Of a stretch of DNA of 64,000 nucleotides, positions 63,741 to 64,000 are shown one piece after another. Position numbers and translations under genes: made by a program. This DNA is from Hybos culiciformis. Its lineage: Eukaryota > Arthropoda > Insecta > Diptera > Hybotidae. The first letter of the stretch is position 1, and every line of letters starts with the position of its first letter. Under the pieces are notes generated by a model that worked only from the letters and a program-made list of their open reading frames with translations, was not told where the DNA came from and searched no databases. The stretch lies in assembly GCA_964007475.1 (NCBI GenBank), contig OZ023274.1, positions 94,807,750 through 94,871,749 on the forward strand. Direction: 5' to 3'.

Positions 63741-64000
63741 TTAACTTCTTAATCTAATTGCAATATTGGTTGGAATTTCTATATTATTAATTTTTAATAA
63801 ATTCACTAAACTTTTAACAAATTCCTGTGAGATTTTTAAATCATCTTCAGCTTCTAATTTTTCAAACAATTGCATAGCACTTATATAATTATTATCTTTC
63901 CTGAATTGATTCAATATGGTATTATACAAATCTTGCTCATTAAAATTATTAAGTCCACGTCCAGCTTTAGCTAACCTCAATATTGCTTCATTTTTACCAG
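63741..64000 (-). CDS. C-terminal fragment of a probable PPR/TPR-type protein (LRPPRC-like?), cut by the window edge
   Basis: The minus-strand frame is open from the window edge (GKNEAILRLAKAGRGL) to the stop at 63741-63743. The helix-turn-helix pattern (DLYNTILNQFRKDNNYISAM, then QLFEKLEAED) resembles a pentatricopeptide or tetratricopeptide repeat near the C-terminus of a longer protein. The LRPPRC/bicoid stability factor group is a possibility from this pattern alone. Only about 86 residues are visible, so the assignment is weak. The start and upstream exons lie beyond 64000. Confidence 0.5.
   Translation of the reverse strand, partial: GKNEAILRLAKAGRGLNNFNEQDLYNTILNQFRKDNNYISAMQLFEKLEAEDDLKISQEFVKSLVNLLKINNIEIPTNIAIRLRS

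Overview
This is nuclear DNA of an insect, or at least an arthropod. It is very AT-rich, its genes are split by short GT-AG introns, and the proteins are animal orthologs: EndoG, HSDL2, the chaperonin subunit CCT5, a CD36-family receptor and a PAN/Apple-domain secreted protein. The intergenic DNA and introns are packed with short non-autonomous DNA transposons (MITEs), many with readable target-site duplications. The order of insect cannot be fixed from this window. All exon models were made by hand from splice sites, reading phase and protein similarity. In the six complete models the summed exon lengths are exact multiples of three.

Layout. 1-21 kb (+): a PAN/Apple-domain locus. It has a distal first exon (1209), a proline/tyrosine-rich 5' module, a ~10 kb intron, a second signal-peptide first exon (15575), then a shared body ending at 20960. 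21-24.9 kb: a MITE cluster (two hAT-like elements with 8-bp duplications, one Harbinger-like with TTA, one TA-flanked), plus a third hAT-like element just 5' of the next gene. 24980-26195 (+): EndoG mitochondrial nuclease. 26.2-31 kb: no gene; nested MITEs. 31121-31853 (-): first coding exon of an unrecognised serine-rich protein. 32-34.6 kb: a GC-rich fold-back repeat and a cluster of gcgacgacg-type repeats. 35002-39453 (+): HSDL2, whose last four exons are tandemly duplicated. 39764-50954 (-): a tandem pair of an unrecognised ~1190-residue helical protein; the second copy carries a frameshift. 51560-54085 (+): CCT5. 54605-57093 (-): CD36-family receptor. 57.1-63.7 kb: no clear gene. 63741-64000 (-): C-terminal end of a possible PPR-type protein running off the edge.

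The genes do not form a pathway; this is an ordinary animal gene neighbourhood. The main points of interest are the duplicated HSDL2 terminal cassette with two different C-terminal tripeptides (HKL and SKL), patchy near-identity consistent with gene conversion in both duplicated loci, a paired palindromic MITE with 7-bp duplications, and a tRNA/5S-like chimera inside a TA-flanked element. I found no convincing wholly new biological system.
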